Source: Demequina sediminis (GTDB lineage Bacteria; Actinomycetota; Actinomycetes; Actinomycetales; Demequinaceae). Taken from it: a DNA stretch of 64,000 nucleotides. Positions 9,386 to 20,201 of this stretch are shown piece by piece (the first letter of the stretch is position 1; every line of letters starts with the position of its first letter). The stretch is taken from assembly GCF_030296675.1 (NCBI RefSeq), contig NZ_AP027736.1, positions 434,001 to 498,000 on the forward strand, written 5' to 3'. The notes under the pieces were generated by a model, which saw only the letters and a program-made list of their open reading frames with translations, did not search any database and was not told the DNA's origin. Both the position numbers and the translations under genes were made by a program.

Positions 9386-9427
9386 ATGCGTGCACCCTCG
9401 CTGCTTACGTGCCGCGACGAGGCCTAG
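9386..9427 (+). CDS. Putative leuA leader peptide (13 residues)
   Basis: A short frame, M-R-A-P-S-L-L-T-C-R-D-E-A-stop, lies between a predicted promoter and leuA and holds two adjacent leucine codons (CTG CTT). Its end runs into an 11-bp stem. Actinobacterial leuA genes are known to be controlled by leader peptides and RNA structure, so slow leucine decoding could change folding of the leader. That is inference; only two Leu codons are present. Confidence 0.5.
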   Translation: MRAPSLLTCRDEA

Positions 9428-9450
9428 GCCAGGCCGGTCCCTCGTCGCGG
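9412..9450 (+). promoter_or_regulatory. leuA leader stem-loop (candidate attenuator)
   Basis: A perfect 11-bp stem, CCGCGACGAGG (9412-9422) with CCTCGTCGCGG (9440-9450). The left arm overlaps the last codons of the leader peptide, so a ribosome stalled on the Leu codons or released at the stop would affect whether it forms. No T tract follows; control of translation or Rho-dependent termination is as likely as intrinsic attenuation. Confidence 0.5.
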
Positions 9451-9478
9451 AGGTTGGTGTGCCGGCCCCCAGCCATAG

Positions 9479-11244
<1,766 letters not shown>

Positions 11245-11285
11245 GCCGCGGCCGCGCTCGGTCAGGAGGAAATCGACACGCCGAC

Positions 11286-11756
11286 GTGCGTCTTCGCGCT
11301 TACACCCTTCCCGTGGCCCTCGCGTCCACCTTGATGGTCTCGGCCTGCATCGGTCCGGCCGGCGCCGACGGGTTCCAGGGCTTGCATGGCATCCAGGGCC
11401 CCGTCGGCCCGGCGGACCCCATCGGCGCGACGGGTCCGCAGGGTCCCGCAGGTCCGCAGGGGTCCGCAGGAACGGTCGAGTGGCTGGGGTACCGGACGGG
11501 AGAGGTCGCGTCCGGTCGTGGGGCGGACTGCATGCTCGGTGAGATCCTGCTGACCGCGAGCACCGTGGACAATCGCCTCCCCGCGAACGGTCAGTTTCTT
11601 CCGATCCAGCAGTTCACGGCGCTGTTCAGCCTGTACGGCACGCGCTACGGAGGCGACGGCATCACCACCTTCGCCCTGCCGGACCTGCGTCCGCTGACGC
11701 CGGACTACATGGCGTACTCCGTGTGCATGGCTGGCGTCTACGCTGCCCGCGACTAG
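11286..11756 (+). CDS. Secreted lipoprotein with collagen-like repeat and phage tail-collar-like domain
   Basis: About 156 residues. A signal peptide with a lipobox-like end (TLMVSAC, Cys near residue 21) is followed by about 14 Gly-X-Y triplets (residues 23-65), one interrupted by DPI. The C-terminal part contains GEILLTAST, FLPIQQFTALFSLYGTRYGGDG and TTFALPDLRP, the pattern of the phage tail-collar (microcystin-dependent protein) fold. Predicted to be a lipid-anchored surface protein; its role is unknown. The GTG start is 16 bases from an AGGAGG, longer than usual, so the start or the spacing is uncertain. It is not clearly co-transcribed with leuA. Confidence 0.65.
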   Translation: MRLRAYTLPVALASTLMVSACIGPAGADGFQGLHGIQGPVGPADPIGATGPQGPAGPQGSAGTVEWLGYRTGEVASGRGADCMLGEILLTASTVDNRLPANGQFLPIQQFTALFSLYGTRYGGDGITTFALPDLRPLTPDYMAYSVCMAGVYAARD

Positions 11757-11844
11757 TCACACCGACGTCATCCCCCTGACCAGGGAGCTCGCGGCGGCTG
11801 ATCGGCCGCGCCGCGGGGCTCGGCCCCGACCTCGGGCGCGCCCC

Positions 11845-11895
11845 GCGAGGTGCTCAGTGCCCGAATCGACGGATTTTGGGCACTGAGCACCTCGC
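11845..11895. repeat. Perfect 18-bp inverted repeat upstream of recO
   Basis: GCGAGGTGCTCAGTGCCC (11845-11862) is the exact reverse complement of 11878-11895, with a 15-base loop. Flanking GCGCCC (11838-11843) and GGGCGC (11897-11902) extend it past one unpaired base per side. The stem is too long and the loop too odd for a simple terminator. It lies about 100 bases before recO and about 90 after the lipoprotein gene. Confidence 0.75.
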
Positions 11896-11997
11896 AGGGC
11901 GCAGCGGCAGGCCGAGTGCGCTGAAGCGCAGGCCGGGGGCGCTCGGACGGCGTCGCGCCTGCGGCCTCGCCACCCTCGCCCGGGGGACAATGGCGGC

Positions 11998-12729
11998 GTG
12001 CCTCTCTACCGTGACGATGCGATCGTCCTCCGCACCCACAAGCTGGGGGAGGCCGATCGCATCGTCACGATGCTCACGCGACGTCACGGCAAGGTACGCG
12101 CCGTCGCCAAGGGCGTGCGCCGGACCTCGAGCAGGATCGGCTCGCGCATGGAGCCCTTCATGCTGGTCGACGTGCAGTTGTACGAGGGACGCAACCTCGA
12201 CATCGTGAGCCAGGTCGAGACCCGCGAGCCCTATGCGCGCAGGATCGCCGAGGACTACGCGAAGTTCACGGCGGCCACCGCGATGGTCGAGACCGCCGAC
12301 AAGCTGGTCGACCACGAGCGCGAACCCGCCTGGGATCACTACCGCCTCCTGCATGGCGCGCTGGGGTCGCTCAGCCGGGGCGAGCACGACGCTGGCATGG
12401 TGCTCGACGCCTTCCTGCTGAGGTCGCTCTCGCTCGCGGGCTACGAGCCGAGCTTCACCGACTGCGCGAGCTGCGGCAGGCCCGGTCCGCACCGCGCCTT
12501 CGTGGTGGGCGGCGGAGGCGCCGTGTGCGAGTCGTGCAGGCCTCCCGGCGCCGCGGCTCCCGCCCCCGAGACCTTCTCCCTGCTCGAGGCGTTGCTCGCC
12601 GGGGATTGGCGCACGGCGGATGCCTCGGAGGCGCGCCACCGCCGCGACGCCGCGGGCCTCATCGCCGCGTATACCCAGTTCCACCTCGAGCGCAAGGTAC
12701 GCAGCCTGGGGCACGTCGACCGGTCCTGA
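11998..12729 (+). CDS. recO: DNA repair protein RecO
   Basis: Loads RecA on SSB-coated DNA with RecR in the RecF pathway. 243 residues. An N-terminal OB fold begins [22 protein letters not shown]; a helical domain follows, with a four-Cys zinc motif (CASC about 155-158, CESC about 176-179). The GTG start is 6 bases after GACAAT (11986-11991) with no ribosome site, so leaderless. The order recO-uppS is conserved in actinobacteria. Confidence 0.95.
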   Translation: MPLYRDDAIVLRTHKLGEADRIVTMLTRRHGKVRAVAKGVRRTSSRIGSRMEPFMLVDVQLYEGRNLDIVSQVETREPYARRIAEDYAKFTAATAMVETADKLVDHEREPAWDHYRLLHGALGSLSRGEHDAGMVLDAFLLRSLSLAGYEPSFTDCASCGRPGPHRAFVVGGGGAVCESCRPPGAAAPAPETFSLLEALLAGDWRTADASEARHRRDAAGLIAAYTQFHLERKVRSLGHVDRS

Positions 12730-12773
12730 CGGCGCTCCCTGCCCCGGCATCGTCCGCCGCTAGGCTGGCGGTT

Positions 12774-13531
12774 GTGAGCCCCGAGCGACCCACCCCCATC
12801 CGTCAGGCGCGACGCCGCCCGACCTCCCGCGCGAGGCCGTGCCGCGCCACGTCGCGGTCGTCATGGACGGCAATGGCCGGTGGGCCAAGGAGCGTGGATT
12901 GCCGCGCACCGCCGGTCACGAGCGTGGCGAGGCCGCGCTGCTCGACGTGGTTGCCGGCGCGATCGAGGCCGGCGTGACCCACCTCAGCGCGTACGCGTTC
13001 AGCACCGAAAACTGGAAGCGCAGCCCCGACGAGGTCCGCTTCCTCATGGGCTTCAATCGCGACGTCATCCGGCGCCGGCGCGACGAGATGCACAGCTGGG
13101 GCGTGCGCGTGCGCTGGGCGGGTCGCCGTCCGCGGCTGTGGAAGTCCGTGGTGAACGAGCTCGAACGCGCGGAGGAGCTCACGCGCGACAACGACGTCCT
13201 CACCCTCACGATGTGCGTGAACTACGGCGGCCGAGCGGAGATCGCCGATGCCGCCAAGGCGATCGCGCTCAAGGTCGCGGCGGGGGAGCTGGACCCGTCG
13301 AAGGTGACGGAGAAGACGCTCGCGGCCCACCTCGACGAGCCCGACATGCCGGACGTCGACCTGTTCTGGCGGTCGAGCGGAGAGCAGCGCAGCTCGAACT
13401 TCCTGCCCTGGCAGGCCGCCTATGCCGAGTACGTCTTCAGCGACGTGCTGTGGCCCGACGTCAACCGCACGCACCTGTGGGCCGCGATCGACGAGTACGC
13501 GCGGCGCAACCGCCGCTTCGGGGCCGCCTAA
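12774..13531 (+). CDS. uppS: Isoprenyl (undecaprenyl/decaprenyl) diphosphate synthase (frameshifted near its start)
   Basis: cis-Prenyltransferase that makes the C50/C55 diphosphate carrier for cell wall synthesis. Contains [13 protein letters not shown] with the catalytic Asp, [13 protein letters not shown], and the C-terminal [16 protein letters not shown] and [11 protein letters not shown] blocks. The frame from the GTG at 12774 breaks at the C5 run 12793-12797; one added C gives [27 protein letters not shown], the usual N-terminus. An internal GTG at 12839 gives an intact 230-residue core. TAGGCT (12761-12766) lies 7 bases before the GTG. It converges with, and slightly overlaps, the dedA-like gene. 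Confidence 0.93.
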
Positions 13532-14073
13532 GCGTCGGAGGGCGTGGTCGCGGACGATGCCGTCGCCGGGTGCGCGGGCGCGGCACGCCTACGCCATCGT
13601 GACAGCCCCCAGCCGGCCGTGATCAAGGCGACGATCGCAGCGGCGAGCAACCAGGGGGACGTCGCCCACGCCTCCCACAGCGACAACGCGATGAGCGTGT
13701 AGATCGTGGCCCAGATGAGGCTGCCGGGAATCAGCGCGAGTGTGTAGAGGTCAAAGCGCATGCGGGTGTAGCCCGCGGTGGCGTTGACCATGGTTTGGAA
13801 GCCCACGGTGAGGAAGGACATCGGGATCGCAAGCCAGCCCCAGCGCTCGATGAAGGAGCGCGCGCGTTCCGTCCCCGGCCCCGCCAGTCGTTGCGCGAGG
13901 CGTGCCCGACGCCCGTCGCCGGCCTGTGTCCTGCCCGCCACGGCATCGGCCCCCGTGCGCGCCCATCGCGCGATCCAGTAGGTGCCCTGGGTGCGCAGGA
14001 ACACCACGCAGAACAGGAAGAGCGACAGCCACCACCAGGGGCCGTCGGCGACGAAGGCCGGAACGCCGGGCAT
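13528..14073 (-). CDS. DedA/VTT-like small membrane protein
   Basis: 181 residues with four or five hydrophobic segments. [32 protein letters not shown] resembles the core of the VTT (SNARE-associated Golgi/DedA) domain, in which a membrane-re-entrant loop carries a G-FxP-G-like motif; here the motif is degenerate. DedA proteins act in lipid flippase activity and envelope homeostasis. It starts by ATGA overlap with zur and is thus the last gene of the zinc operon. The C-terminal tail is Ala/Ser/Thr-rich. Confidence 0.7.
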   Translation of the reverse strand: MPGVPAFVADGPWWWLSLFLFCVVFLRTQGTYWIARWARTGADAVAGRTQAGDGRRARLAQRLAGPGTERARSFIERWGWLAIPMSFLTVGFQTMVNATAGYTRMRFDLYTLALIPGSLIWATIYTLIALSLWEAWATSPWLLAAAIVALITAGWGLSRWRRRAAPAHPATASSATTPSDA

Positions 14074-14474
14074 CAGCCGCGGTCGCGCGCGGCGCACGCG
14101 GGGCACACGCCGGTGAGTTCGATCGTGTGGCTGATCTCGGCGTAGCCATGCTCCGTCGCGATCGCGGCGGCGTAACTCTCGAAGGACGGCACGTCGATCT
14201 CGACCGCGCGTCCGCACACGCGGCAGCGGAGGTGATGGTGGTGCTCCTCGCCCGCCTCGCATCGGCGATAGAGGGTCTCGCCCGACTCAGACACGACCGA
14301 GTCGACCTCGCCCGCATCCGCGAGGGCGGTCAGCGCGCGGTACACCGTCGCGAGGCCCACGGTCGAGCCCTCCGAGCGCAGGTGCTCGTGCCACGACTGC
14401 GCGGAACGGAAGTCGCGGGTGTCGAGCGCGTCGAGGATCTCGCGGCGTTGGCGGGTCATGCGGGTCGCGGTCAT
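14073..14474 (-). CDS. zur: Fur-family zinc uptake regulator Zur
   Basis: 133-residue Fur-family repressor. Winged-helix part: RQRREILDALDTRDFRSAQ with GLATVYRALTALADAG. The metal sites are EEHHHHLRCRVCG (about residues 86-98) and a C-terminal CPAC. Its place in an overlapping operon with znuA, znuC and znuB, and a Zur-like box at the operon start, favour zinc over iron. It overlaps both znuB and the dedA-like gene by ATGA and should be autoregulated. Confidence 0.9.
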   Translation of the reverse strand: MTATRMTRQRREILDALDTRDFRSAQSWHEHLRSEGSTVGLATVYRALTALADAGEVDSVVSESGETLYRRCEAGEEHHHHLRCRVCGRAVEIDVPSFESYAAAIATEHGYAEISHTIELTGVCPACAARDRG

Positions 14475-15307
14475 GCGCGTACCCTCTCACGCGCGGCGGT
14501 GACCGCGGCAACGATCACGTAGAGCGCGACGCCGAGGACCACGATGAGTGCGCCCGGCTGGAGGTTGTGGAACAGCGTGATCCAGATGCCGGTGACCGTG
14601 AGCACCGCGCCGAGCCCCATGGCCACGTGCATGGTGCGCGCGAAGGACCGCGTCATTAGCTGAGCGATCGCCACGGGCACGATCATCAGCGCGCTCACCA
14701 GGAGCACGCCCACCACGCGCATCGCGACCGTGATGGTGATCGCGGCCAGGACGGCGACCACCATGTTGAGGACCGCGACGGGCAGACCCGTCGAGCGCGC
14801 GAACTCTTGGTCGTGGGTGACCGCGAACAGCGACGAGCGCAGCCCGAGCCCGATGATCAGGATGAGCGCGGCGAGCGCGACGCTCACCCACACGTCTCCC
14901 CAGGTCACCGTCGAGATCGAGCCGAAGAGGTAGCCCAGCAGGTTCGCGTTCGAGCCGCCCGCGAGGCCGATGAGCAGCACGCCTCCCGCGATTCCGCCGT
15001 AGAACAGGATCGCCATCACGACGTCCGCCGCGGTGCCGCGCGCGCGCATGCGCTCGATCACGACCGCCCCGGCGATCGCGAAGACCACGGCGCCGGGGAT
15101 CGCGAGGGCGTCGCGCTGCGCGAGCCCGGCGGCGGAACCCGCGAGCCAGCCCGCGGCCACTCCGGCGAGCGCGACGTGGCCGATGCCGTCGCCCAGCAGC
15201 GCCATGCGGCGCTGCACGAGGTAGGTGCCCATGACGGGCGCGGCGAGTCCCACGAGCAGGCCGACGAGCAGCATGCGCTGCACCAGGGGATCGGTGAGCA
15301 GGGTCAT
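14471..15307 (-). CDS. znuB: Zinc ABC transporter permease ZnuB
   Basis: 278-residue ABC-3 family permease with eight or nine membrane helices. It begins LLTDPLVQRMLLVGLLVGLAAPVMGTYLVQRRMALLGDGIGHVALAGVAAG, where the GDGIGHVALAGVA stretch is the family signature. It partners ZnuA and ZnuC in Zn2+ import. The ATG overlaps the end of znuC and the stop overlaps zur. Confidence 0.93.
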   Translation of the reverse strand: MTLLTDPLVQRMLLVGLLVGLAAPVMGTYLVQRRMALLGDGIGHVALAGVAAGWLAGSAAGLAQRDALAIPGAVVFAIAGAVVIERMRARGTAADVVMAILFYGGIAGGVLLIGLAGGSNANLLGYLFGSISTVTWGDVWVSVALAALILIIGLGLRSSLFAVTHDQEFARSTGLPVAVLNMVVAVLAAITITVAMRVVGVLLVSALMIVPVAIAQLMTRSFARTMHVAMGLGAVLTVTGIWITLFHNLQPGALIVVLGVALYVIVAAVTAARERVRA

Positions 15308-16122
15308 GGCCCCTCCAGTCCCAGCGCGCCGCCGGTGGGCTGCGCGCCCTCGTGGGCGTGTTCGTGCTCGTGGCCAGGCAGCGCGTGGACACCCAGGTCC
15401 TTGGGCGGAGCGCCCACGTACGTGACGCAGCCCTGCTCGAGCACCACGGCGTGATCGATGTGGCGCGCGATCGAGCCGAGCTCGTGCAGGACCACCACGA
15501 CCGCCACGCCGTCGTGCTTGAGGTGGCCGAGCGTGTGGGCGAAGGAGACCTGCGACTGCAGGTCCACCCCCGCCATCGGCTCATCGAGGATCAAGAGGTC
15601 CGGGCGGCGCACGAGCGCGCGCGCGATGAGCACGCGCTGCTGCTGCCCTCCCGAGAGCCGCAACACGTCGCGCCGGGCGAGGTCCTCGATCGCGACCGAC
15701 CGTAGCGCGTCGATCGCGCGTCGCTTGGCGTCGCGCGGCGGGATCAGGCCGCGCAGGCCTCCGGCCGCCCCACGTCCGTCCTCGCGGCTGCCCAGCAGCC
15801 CCGACATCACGACCTCGAGAGCCGTGGCGGACACGCCGCCACCGGCGCCGATGCGTTGCGGCACGTAGCCGAGTCGCGCGCGCGCCGCGGGCGTCGAGGG
15901 GGAGCCGAAGAGCGAGACGGAGCCGCCCGCGAGCGGCACCGCGCCCACCATGGCACGCACGAAGGTCGACTTGCCCGAGCCGTTGCCGCCCATGAGCGCG
16001 ACGACCTCGCCCGCGGAGACCTCGAGGTCGACGCCATGCAGGATCTCGGTGGTCCCGAGCACGACTCGAACGCCGCTGGCGACCAGCGGCGTTCGAGTGC
16101 GATCGAGATCAGGCGCAGCCAA
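15304..16122 (-). CDS. znuC: Zinc ABC transporter ATP-binding protein ZnuC
   Basis: 272 residues. Walker A GGNGSGKST (about 45-53), signature LSGGQQQR (about 157-164), Walker B LLILDEPMAGVD. The His-rich C-terminus (GHEHEHAHEG) could bind zinc. The apparent start is TTG at 16122, overlapping the znuA stop; an internal GTG is an alternative, so the exact N-terminus is uncertain. Confidence 0.93.
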   Translation of the reverse strand: MAAPDLDRTRTPLVASGVRVVLGTTEILHGVDLEVSAGEVVALMGGNGSGKSTFVRAMVGAVPLAGGSVSLFGSPSTPAARARLGYVPQRIGAGGGVSATALEVVMSGLLGSREDGRGAAGGLRGLIPPRDAKRRAIDALRSVAIEDLARRDVLRLSGGQQQRVLIARALVRRPDLLILDEPMAGVDLQSQVSFAHTLGHLKHDGVAVVVVLHELGSIARHIDHAVVLEQGCVTYVGAPPKDLGVHALPGHEHEHAHEGAQPTGGALGLEGP

Positions 16123-17062
16123 GCGCGCCCCGGATTTCCTCGAGGTTGCGGGTCATGGTCGAAGCGTAGTCCTCGCCGTCGGCCACGGTCTCAACCGGGC
16201 TCAGCACCGCGGTGGCGACCCCGGCATCGTTCGCGAGCGACTCGGCGACAGAGGCGGAGACGGTGTCCTCGGTGAAGATCACCGTCGCGCCGGTGTCGGC
16301 CACCCGCTCCTTGATCTCGAGCAGACGCGCGGGGGAGGGCTCGGACTCGGGGTCGAGGCCCGCGAAACCCTCCTGGTGAATGCCGTAGCGCTCCGTGAGG
16401 TAGCCGAAGGCCTCGTGCGCCACGAAGATGGTGTCGCGCTCGCACTGCGCGAGGCCGGTCGCGTAGGCCTCGTCGATGCCGGTGAGCGTCTCCGTCAGGG
16501 AGGCGGCGTTGGCCGCGTAGGAGTCGGCGTTGTCGGGGTCGAGTTCCGAGAGCTCGGCGGCGACGGAGTCGGCGTAGGCCGCGAGCAGCGTGGGGTCGAG
16601 CCAGAAGTGGGGGTCCGACGTGCCGTGCTCGTGCTCGTCCTCGGCGTCGTGGGCCTCACCCTCCTCTTCGGCGTGCTCCTCGGCGTCGTGGAGCTCCACG
16701 ACCGCGGCGGCGTCGAGGGAACGCACCCCGGTGCTGTCGATCGCGTCGTCGACGGCGGGCTGGAAGTCGCTCAGGAAGAGCACCAGGTCCGCACCCTGCA
16801 TCTCTCGCACCGAGGCGGGAGAGAGCTCGAGGTCGTGGGCGTCGACGCCGGGCTGCGCGAGCGCCACCACGGTGGTGTCCGCGCCCGCGACGCCGCGCGC
16901 GACGTACTCAAGCGGGTAGAAGGCCGCCGCGACCGTGAGGCCGTCGGCGGGAGCGGACGATGCGCTGGCCCCGGTCTCGGCGGGGGCCGAGCAGGCGGCA
17001 AGGGTGAGCGTCGTCGCCGCGGCGGCGGCGACGAGCAGCGAGGGTCGCAGAGTCGAGGTCAT
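16109..17062 (-). CDS. znuA: Zinc-binding lipoprotein ZnuA
   Basis: 317-residue cluster A-I substrate-binding protein. A signal peptide ends in the lipobox LAAC. Metal ligands are visible: His in DAHDLELSP, DPHFWLDP, FVAHEAFGYL and the C-terminal Asp region FTEDT. A His/Asp/Glu-rich loop (about residues 133-153) is typical of zinc rather than manganese proteins. First gene of the operon; the ATG lies 6 bases after TAGGCT, so translation is probably leaderless from a Zur-repressed promoter. Confidence 0.94.
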   Translation of the reverse strand: MTSTLRPSLLVAAAAATTLTLAACSAPAETGASASSAPADGLTVAAAFYPLEYVARGVAGADTTVVALAQPGVDAHDLELSPASVREMQGADLVLFLSDFQPAVDDAIDSTGVRSLDAAAVVELHDAEEHAEEEGEAHDAEDEHEHGTSDPHFWLDPTLLAAYADSVAAELSELDPDNADSYAANAASLTETLTGIDEAYATGLAQCERDTIFVAHEAFGYLTERYGIHQEGFAGLDPESEPSPARLLEIKERVADTGATVIFTEDTVSASVAESLANDAGVATAVLSPVETVADGEDYASTMTRNLEEIRGALGCA

Positions 17063-17068
17063 GGTGCC

Positions 17069-17097
17069 AGCCTAGCGTGACTGATAATCATTGTCAA
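17069..17097 (-). promoter_or_regulatory. znuA promoter with overlapping Zur box
   Basis: On the minus strand TTGACA (17097-17092), a 17-base spacer and TAGGCT (17074-17069) form a near-consensus promoter. An imperfect 7-1-7 inverted repeat TGATAATCATTGTCA (17082-17096, read on the plus strand) resembles Fur/Zur boxes and covers the -35 box and the spacer. Zinc-loaded Zur bound here would block RNA polymerase. Confidence 0.8.
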
Positions 17098-17236
17098 TAA
17101 GGACCAATGTCCCGTCCGTCGGCTCGCGACGCCCCGCAAGCGCCGTGCCGTCGTCGGGGGTCTGGAGCCCAGCATCGTCCCTCAGTGCGCGCCTATAGAC
17201 TGACCCGAGCAATCCGACCCCCGCAAGGAGCACCAC

Positions 17237-18621
17237 GTGGCCGTTACCAGCCGTCTCGACAACGTCATCTCGCTCGCGAAGCGCCGTGGCTTCGTGTTCC
17301 CCTGCGGCGAGATCTACGGAGGCACCCGTTCCGCATGGGACTACGGGCCGCTCGGCGTGGAGCTCAAGGAGAACATCAAGCGCCAGTGGTGGCGGTCGAT
17401 GGTCACCAGCCGTGACGACATCGTGGGGCTCGACTCGTCGGTGATCCTGCCCCCGCAGGTGTGGGAGGCCTCCGGCCACATCGCGGCCTTCGTTGACCCA
17501 CTCGTCGAGTGCCTCAGTTGCCACAAGCGCTACCGCGAGGACCACCTGCTCGAGGAGTTCGAGGAGAAGAAGGGGCGCGCTCCCGAGGGTGGCCTGGCCG
17601 AGATCGCATGCGCCGCATGCGGCACCCGCGGCCAGTGGACCGAGCCCAAGATGTTCAACGGTCTCCTGCGCACCTACCTGGGCGCGGCTCAGGACGAGTC
17701 CGGCCTGCACTACCTGCGCCCCGAGACCGCGCAGGGCATCTTCGTGAACTTCGAGAACGTCATGCGTACGTCGCGCCAGAAGCCCCCGTTCGGCATCGCG
17801 CAGGTGGGCAAGTCCTTCCGCAACGAGATCACGCCGGGCAACTTCATCTTCCGCACGCGCGAGTTCGAGCAGATGGAGATGGAGTTCTTCGTGGTGCCTG
17901 GCACCGACGAGGAGTGGCACCAGCACTGGATCGACACCCGCAAGGCCTGGTACGAGGACCTGGGCATCGCGGCGGACAACCTGCGCCTCTACGAGCACCC
18001 GCTCGAGAAGCTGTCGCACTACTCCAAGGGCACCACCGACATCGAGTACCGGTTCGGCTTCCAGGGCTCGGAGTGGGGAGAGCTCGAGGGCATCGCCAAC
18101 CGCACGGACTTCGACCTCACGACCCACGCGAAGCACTCGGGCAAGGACCTCAGCTACCTTGACCCCGCGACCAACGAGCGGTTCGTGCCGTACGTCATCG
18201 AGCCCGCGGCGGGCCTCTCGCGCTCGCTCATGGCCTTCCTGGTCGAGGCCTACACCGAGGAGGAGGTGGCCACCGCGAAGGGGGCACCGAGTCCCGCACG
18301 GTGCTGCGCCTCGACCACCGCCTCGCCCCCATCAAGGCCGCGGTGCTGCCGCTGTCGAAGTCCGCTGACCTGGTCCCGACCGCCGAGGCGCTCGCGAAGG
18401 AACTGCGTGGCGCGTGGAACATCGACGTCGACGTCACCCAGTCGATCGGCAAGCGCTACCGCCGTCAGGACGAGGTGGGCACGCCGTTCTGCATCACGAT
18501 CGACTTCGACACGCTCGACGACCAGGCGGTGACCATCCGCGACCGCGACACGATGCAGCAGGAGCGCGTGGCGCTCGCTCAGGTCCAGGGCTATCTCGCG
18601 CAGCGCCTGATCGGCGCGTAG
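17237..18621 (+). CDS. glyS: Glycine--tRNA ligase (frameshifted in this sequence)
   Basis: Class II, alpha2-type glycyl-tRNA synthetase, about 461 residues when repaired. It starts [19 protein letters not shown], contains [20 protein letters not shown], the motif 2 region [26 protein letters not shown], and motif 3 [14 protein letters not shown]. The frame breaks at the G5 run 18280-18284; one added G gives [14 protein letters not shown] and joins the anticodon-binding domain, which ends at 18621. The GTG follows AAGGAG by 6 bases; TAGACT at 17196-17201 is a likely -10. Confidence 0.95.
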
Positions 18622-18628
18622 GCAGGGC

Positions 18629-19888
18629 ATGGGAGCCGGTCACTCTCACGCCGAGACCCGGCCGCGCGCGACGCCGGGCGCCACGCGCGTCCTGTGGGCG
18701 CTCGTGATAGGCGTGCTCGGCGGCGTGCTCGTGGGCGCCATGGTGACGTGGCCGTCGAGTTGGGACATGCTCGGCTCTCAGCAGTTTCTCTACGAGGACG
18801 CGCGCCGGCTCGACGCCGAGGTCGTGTCCTTCGACGAGTCCACGGGCGAGTCCGTGGTGCGTGTCACGACCCCGGGCGCCGAGGGCGAGAGGGAGATGGC
18901 GCCCACGGGCGTGGGCTCGCTGGTGCTCGAACCCGGCGACCAGGTGCGCGTGGTCGAGCTCGACGAGGGGCCGCTCGTGTTCTCGGACTTCGAGCGCGGG
19001 ACGCCCATTCTCGCCCTCCTCATCGTCTACGTGGTGCTCGTCATCGCGGTCGCCTGGTGGCGCGGGCTGGGCGCCCTGCTGGGCCTGGCCGCGGCGTTCG
19101 GGATCGTCGCGTTCTACACCGTGCCCGCGCTGCTCGACGGCGCGAGCCCGCCCCTCGTGGGCCTGGTCACGGCGGCCGGCGCGCTCTTCGTGCTGCTCTA
19201 TGTCGCCCATGGGCCCAACGCGCGCACGACCACGGCGTACCTGGGCACCATCGCGGGTCTCGCGGTGACGGCGGCGCTCGGCACGTGGGCGGTGACCGCG
19301 GCCAAGATCCCCGGCGTGCCGTCCGAGGCGGAGATCAACATCGCGTTCGTCGAGGGGAGGCTGTCGCTCCAGGGGCTCGCGCTGTGCGGCCTCATGATCG
19401 CGGGACTGGGCGTGCTCAACGACGTCACCATCACGCAGGCCTCGGCGGTGTGGGAGCTGGGCGCGGCACGGCCCGACCTGGGTCCGTGGCAGCTCTTCTC
19501 GCGCGGCATGAGGATTGGCCGCGACCACATCGCGTCGACCGTCTACACGATCGCCTTCGCGTACGTGGGAGCCTCGCTGCCGCTCATCATGCTGGTCGCG
19601 GTCTACGACAATCCGCTGTCGGGCGCCATCACGTCCTCCGAGATCGCCGGCGAGGTGGTGCGCACCCTGGTCGGGTCGATCGGCCTCGTGCTCGCGGTGC
19701 CGCTGACGACCGCGATCGGCGCGCTGATCGTGGGACTGGCGGGGGAGAAGCGGGACGACATCGAGCCTGGTGCGCCTGGCGATGTGGATCCCGAGAGGGA
19801 CGATGCCGCGGCCGGGGTCGCCGCGCGCGACGCCTCCGCGCCGCATGAGGCGGGCGACGGCACGGGATCTCCCGCGCGGGATTCGTGA
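18629..19888 (+). CDS. YibE/F family membrane protein
   Basis: 419 residues. One N-terminal membrane helix (about 20-40), an extracytoplasmic beta-rich domain of about 80 residues containing GDQVRVVELDEGPLVFSDF, then seven or eight membrane helices. MIAGLGVLNDVTITQASAVWEL and MRIGRDHIASTVYTIAFAYVG match YibE/F proteins. Members are transporter-like with no firm substrate. The C-terminal tail is acidic and disordered. The gene starts 8 bases after the glyS stop. Confidence 0.88.
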   Translation: MGAGHSHAETRPRATPGATRVLWALVIGVLGGVLVGAMVTWPSSWDMLGSQQFLYEDARRLDAEVVSFDESTGESVVRVTTPGAEGEREMAPTGVGSLVLEPGDQVRVVELDEGPLVFSDFERGTPILALLIVYVVLVIAVAWWRGLGALLGLAAAFGIVAFYTVPALLDGASPPLVGLVTAAGALFVLLYVAHGPNARTTTAYLGTIAGLAVTAALGTWAVTAAKIPGVPSEAEINIAFVEGRLSLQGLALCGLMIAGLGVLNDVTITQASAVWELGAARPDLGPWQLFSRGMRIGRDHIASTVYTIAFAYVGASLPLIMLVAVYDNPLSGAITSSEIAGEVVRTLVGSIGLVLAVPLTTAIGALIVGLAGEKRDDIEPGAPGDVDPERDDAAAGVAARDASAPHEAGDGTGSPARDS

Positions 19889-20053
19889 CTGTTTTTCCCT
19901 CATTGTGCGGATTTGCTTGACGCGGGGCCCGCGGCACTCCACTCTGGTCCTGACGGGCATTCCGGGGGCGCGGCCAGTGTTTCCGAGGGGGAGGCCGGGT
20001 GCCGTCCCCGCACATACGTTGCGGCAGCGCGCTGGTTCGCTGCGCCGTGACGC

Positions 20054-20091
20054 CTCGCGCCCGGGCTATCCCTCAGCGGCCCGGGCGCGAG
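20054..20091. terminator. 12-bp GC-rich hairpin between yibE/F and dusB
   Basis: CTCGCGCCCGGG (20054-20065) pairs perfectly with CCCGGGCGCGAG (20080-20091), with a 14-base loop. The 313-base gap 19889-20201 also holds a TTGACG at 19917-19922 with no good -10, and one copy of the GGCATCGTC word at 20155-20163. No convincing reading frame was seen in the gap. Probably the yibE/F terminator. Confidence 0.55.
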
Positions 20092-20201
20092 TGTGCCCGA
20101 CGTCAGTGAGGCTGTGGCGAGACCGCCGCGGAACCGGGGCGCCCACCCGGCCACGGCATCGTCCCGCGGGGCACCCCACGACGCCTGAGACAATGGATGC
20201 C

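Noticed and set aside
12839-13531. uppS starting at the internal GTG
   Set aside because: The usual N-terminal extension is present upstream after one-base repair, and a leaderless -10 fits the GTG at 12774.
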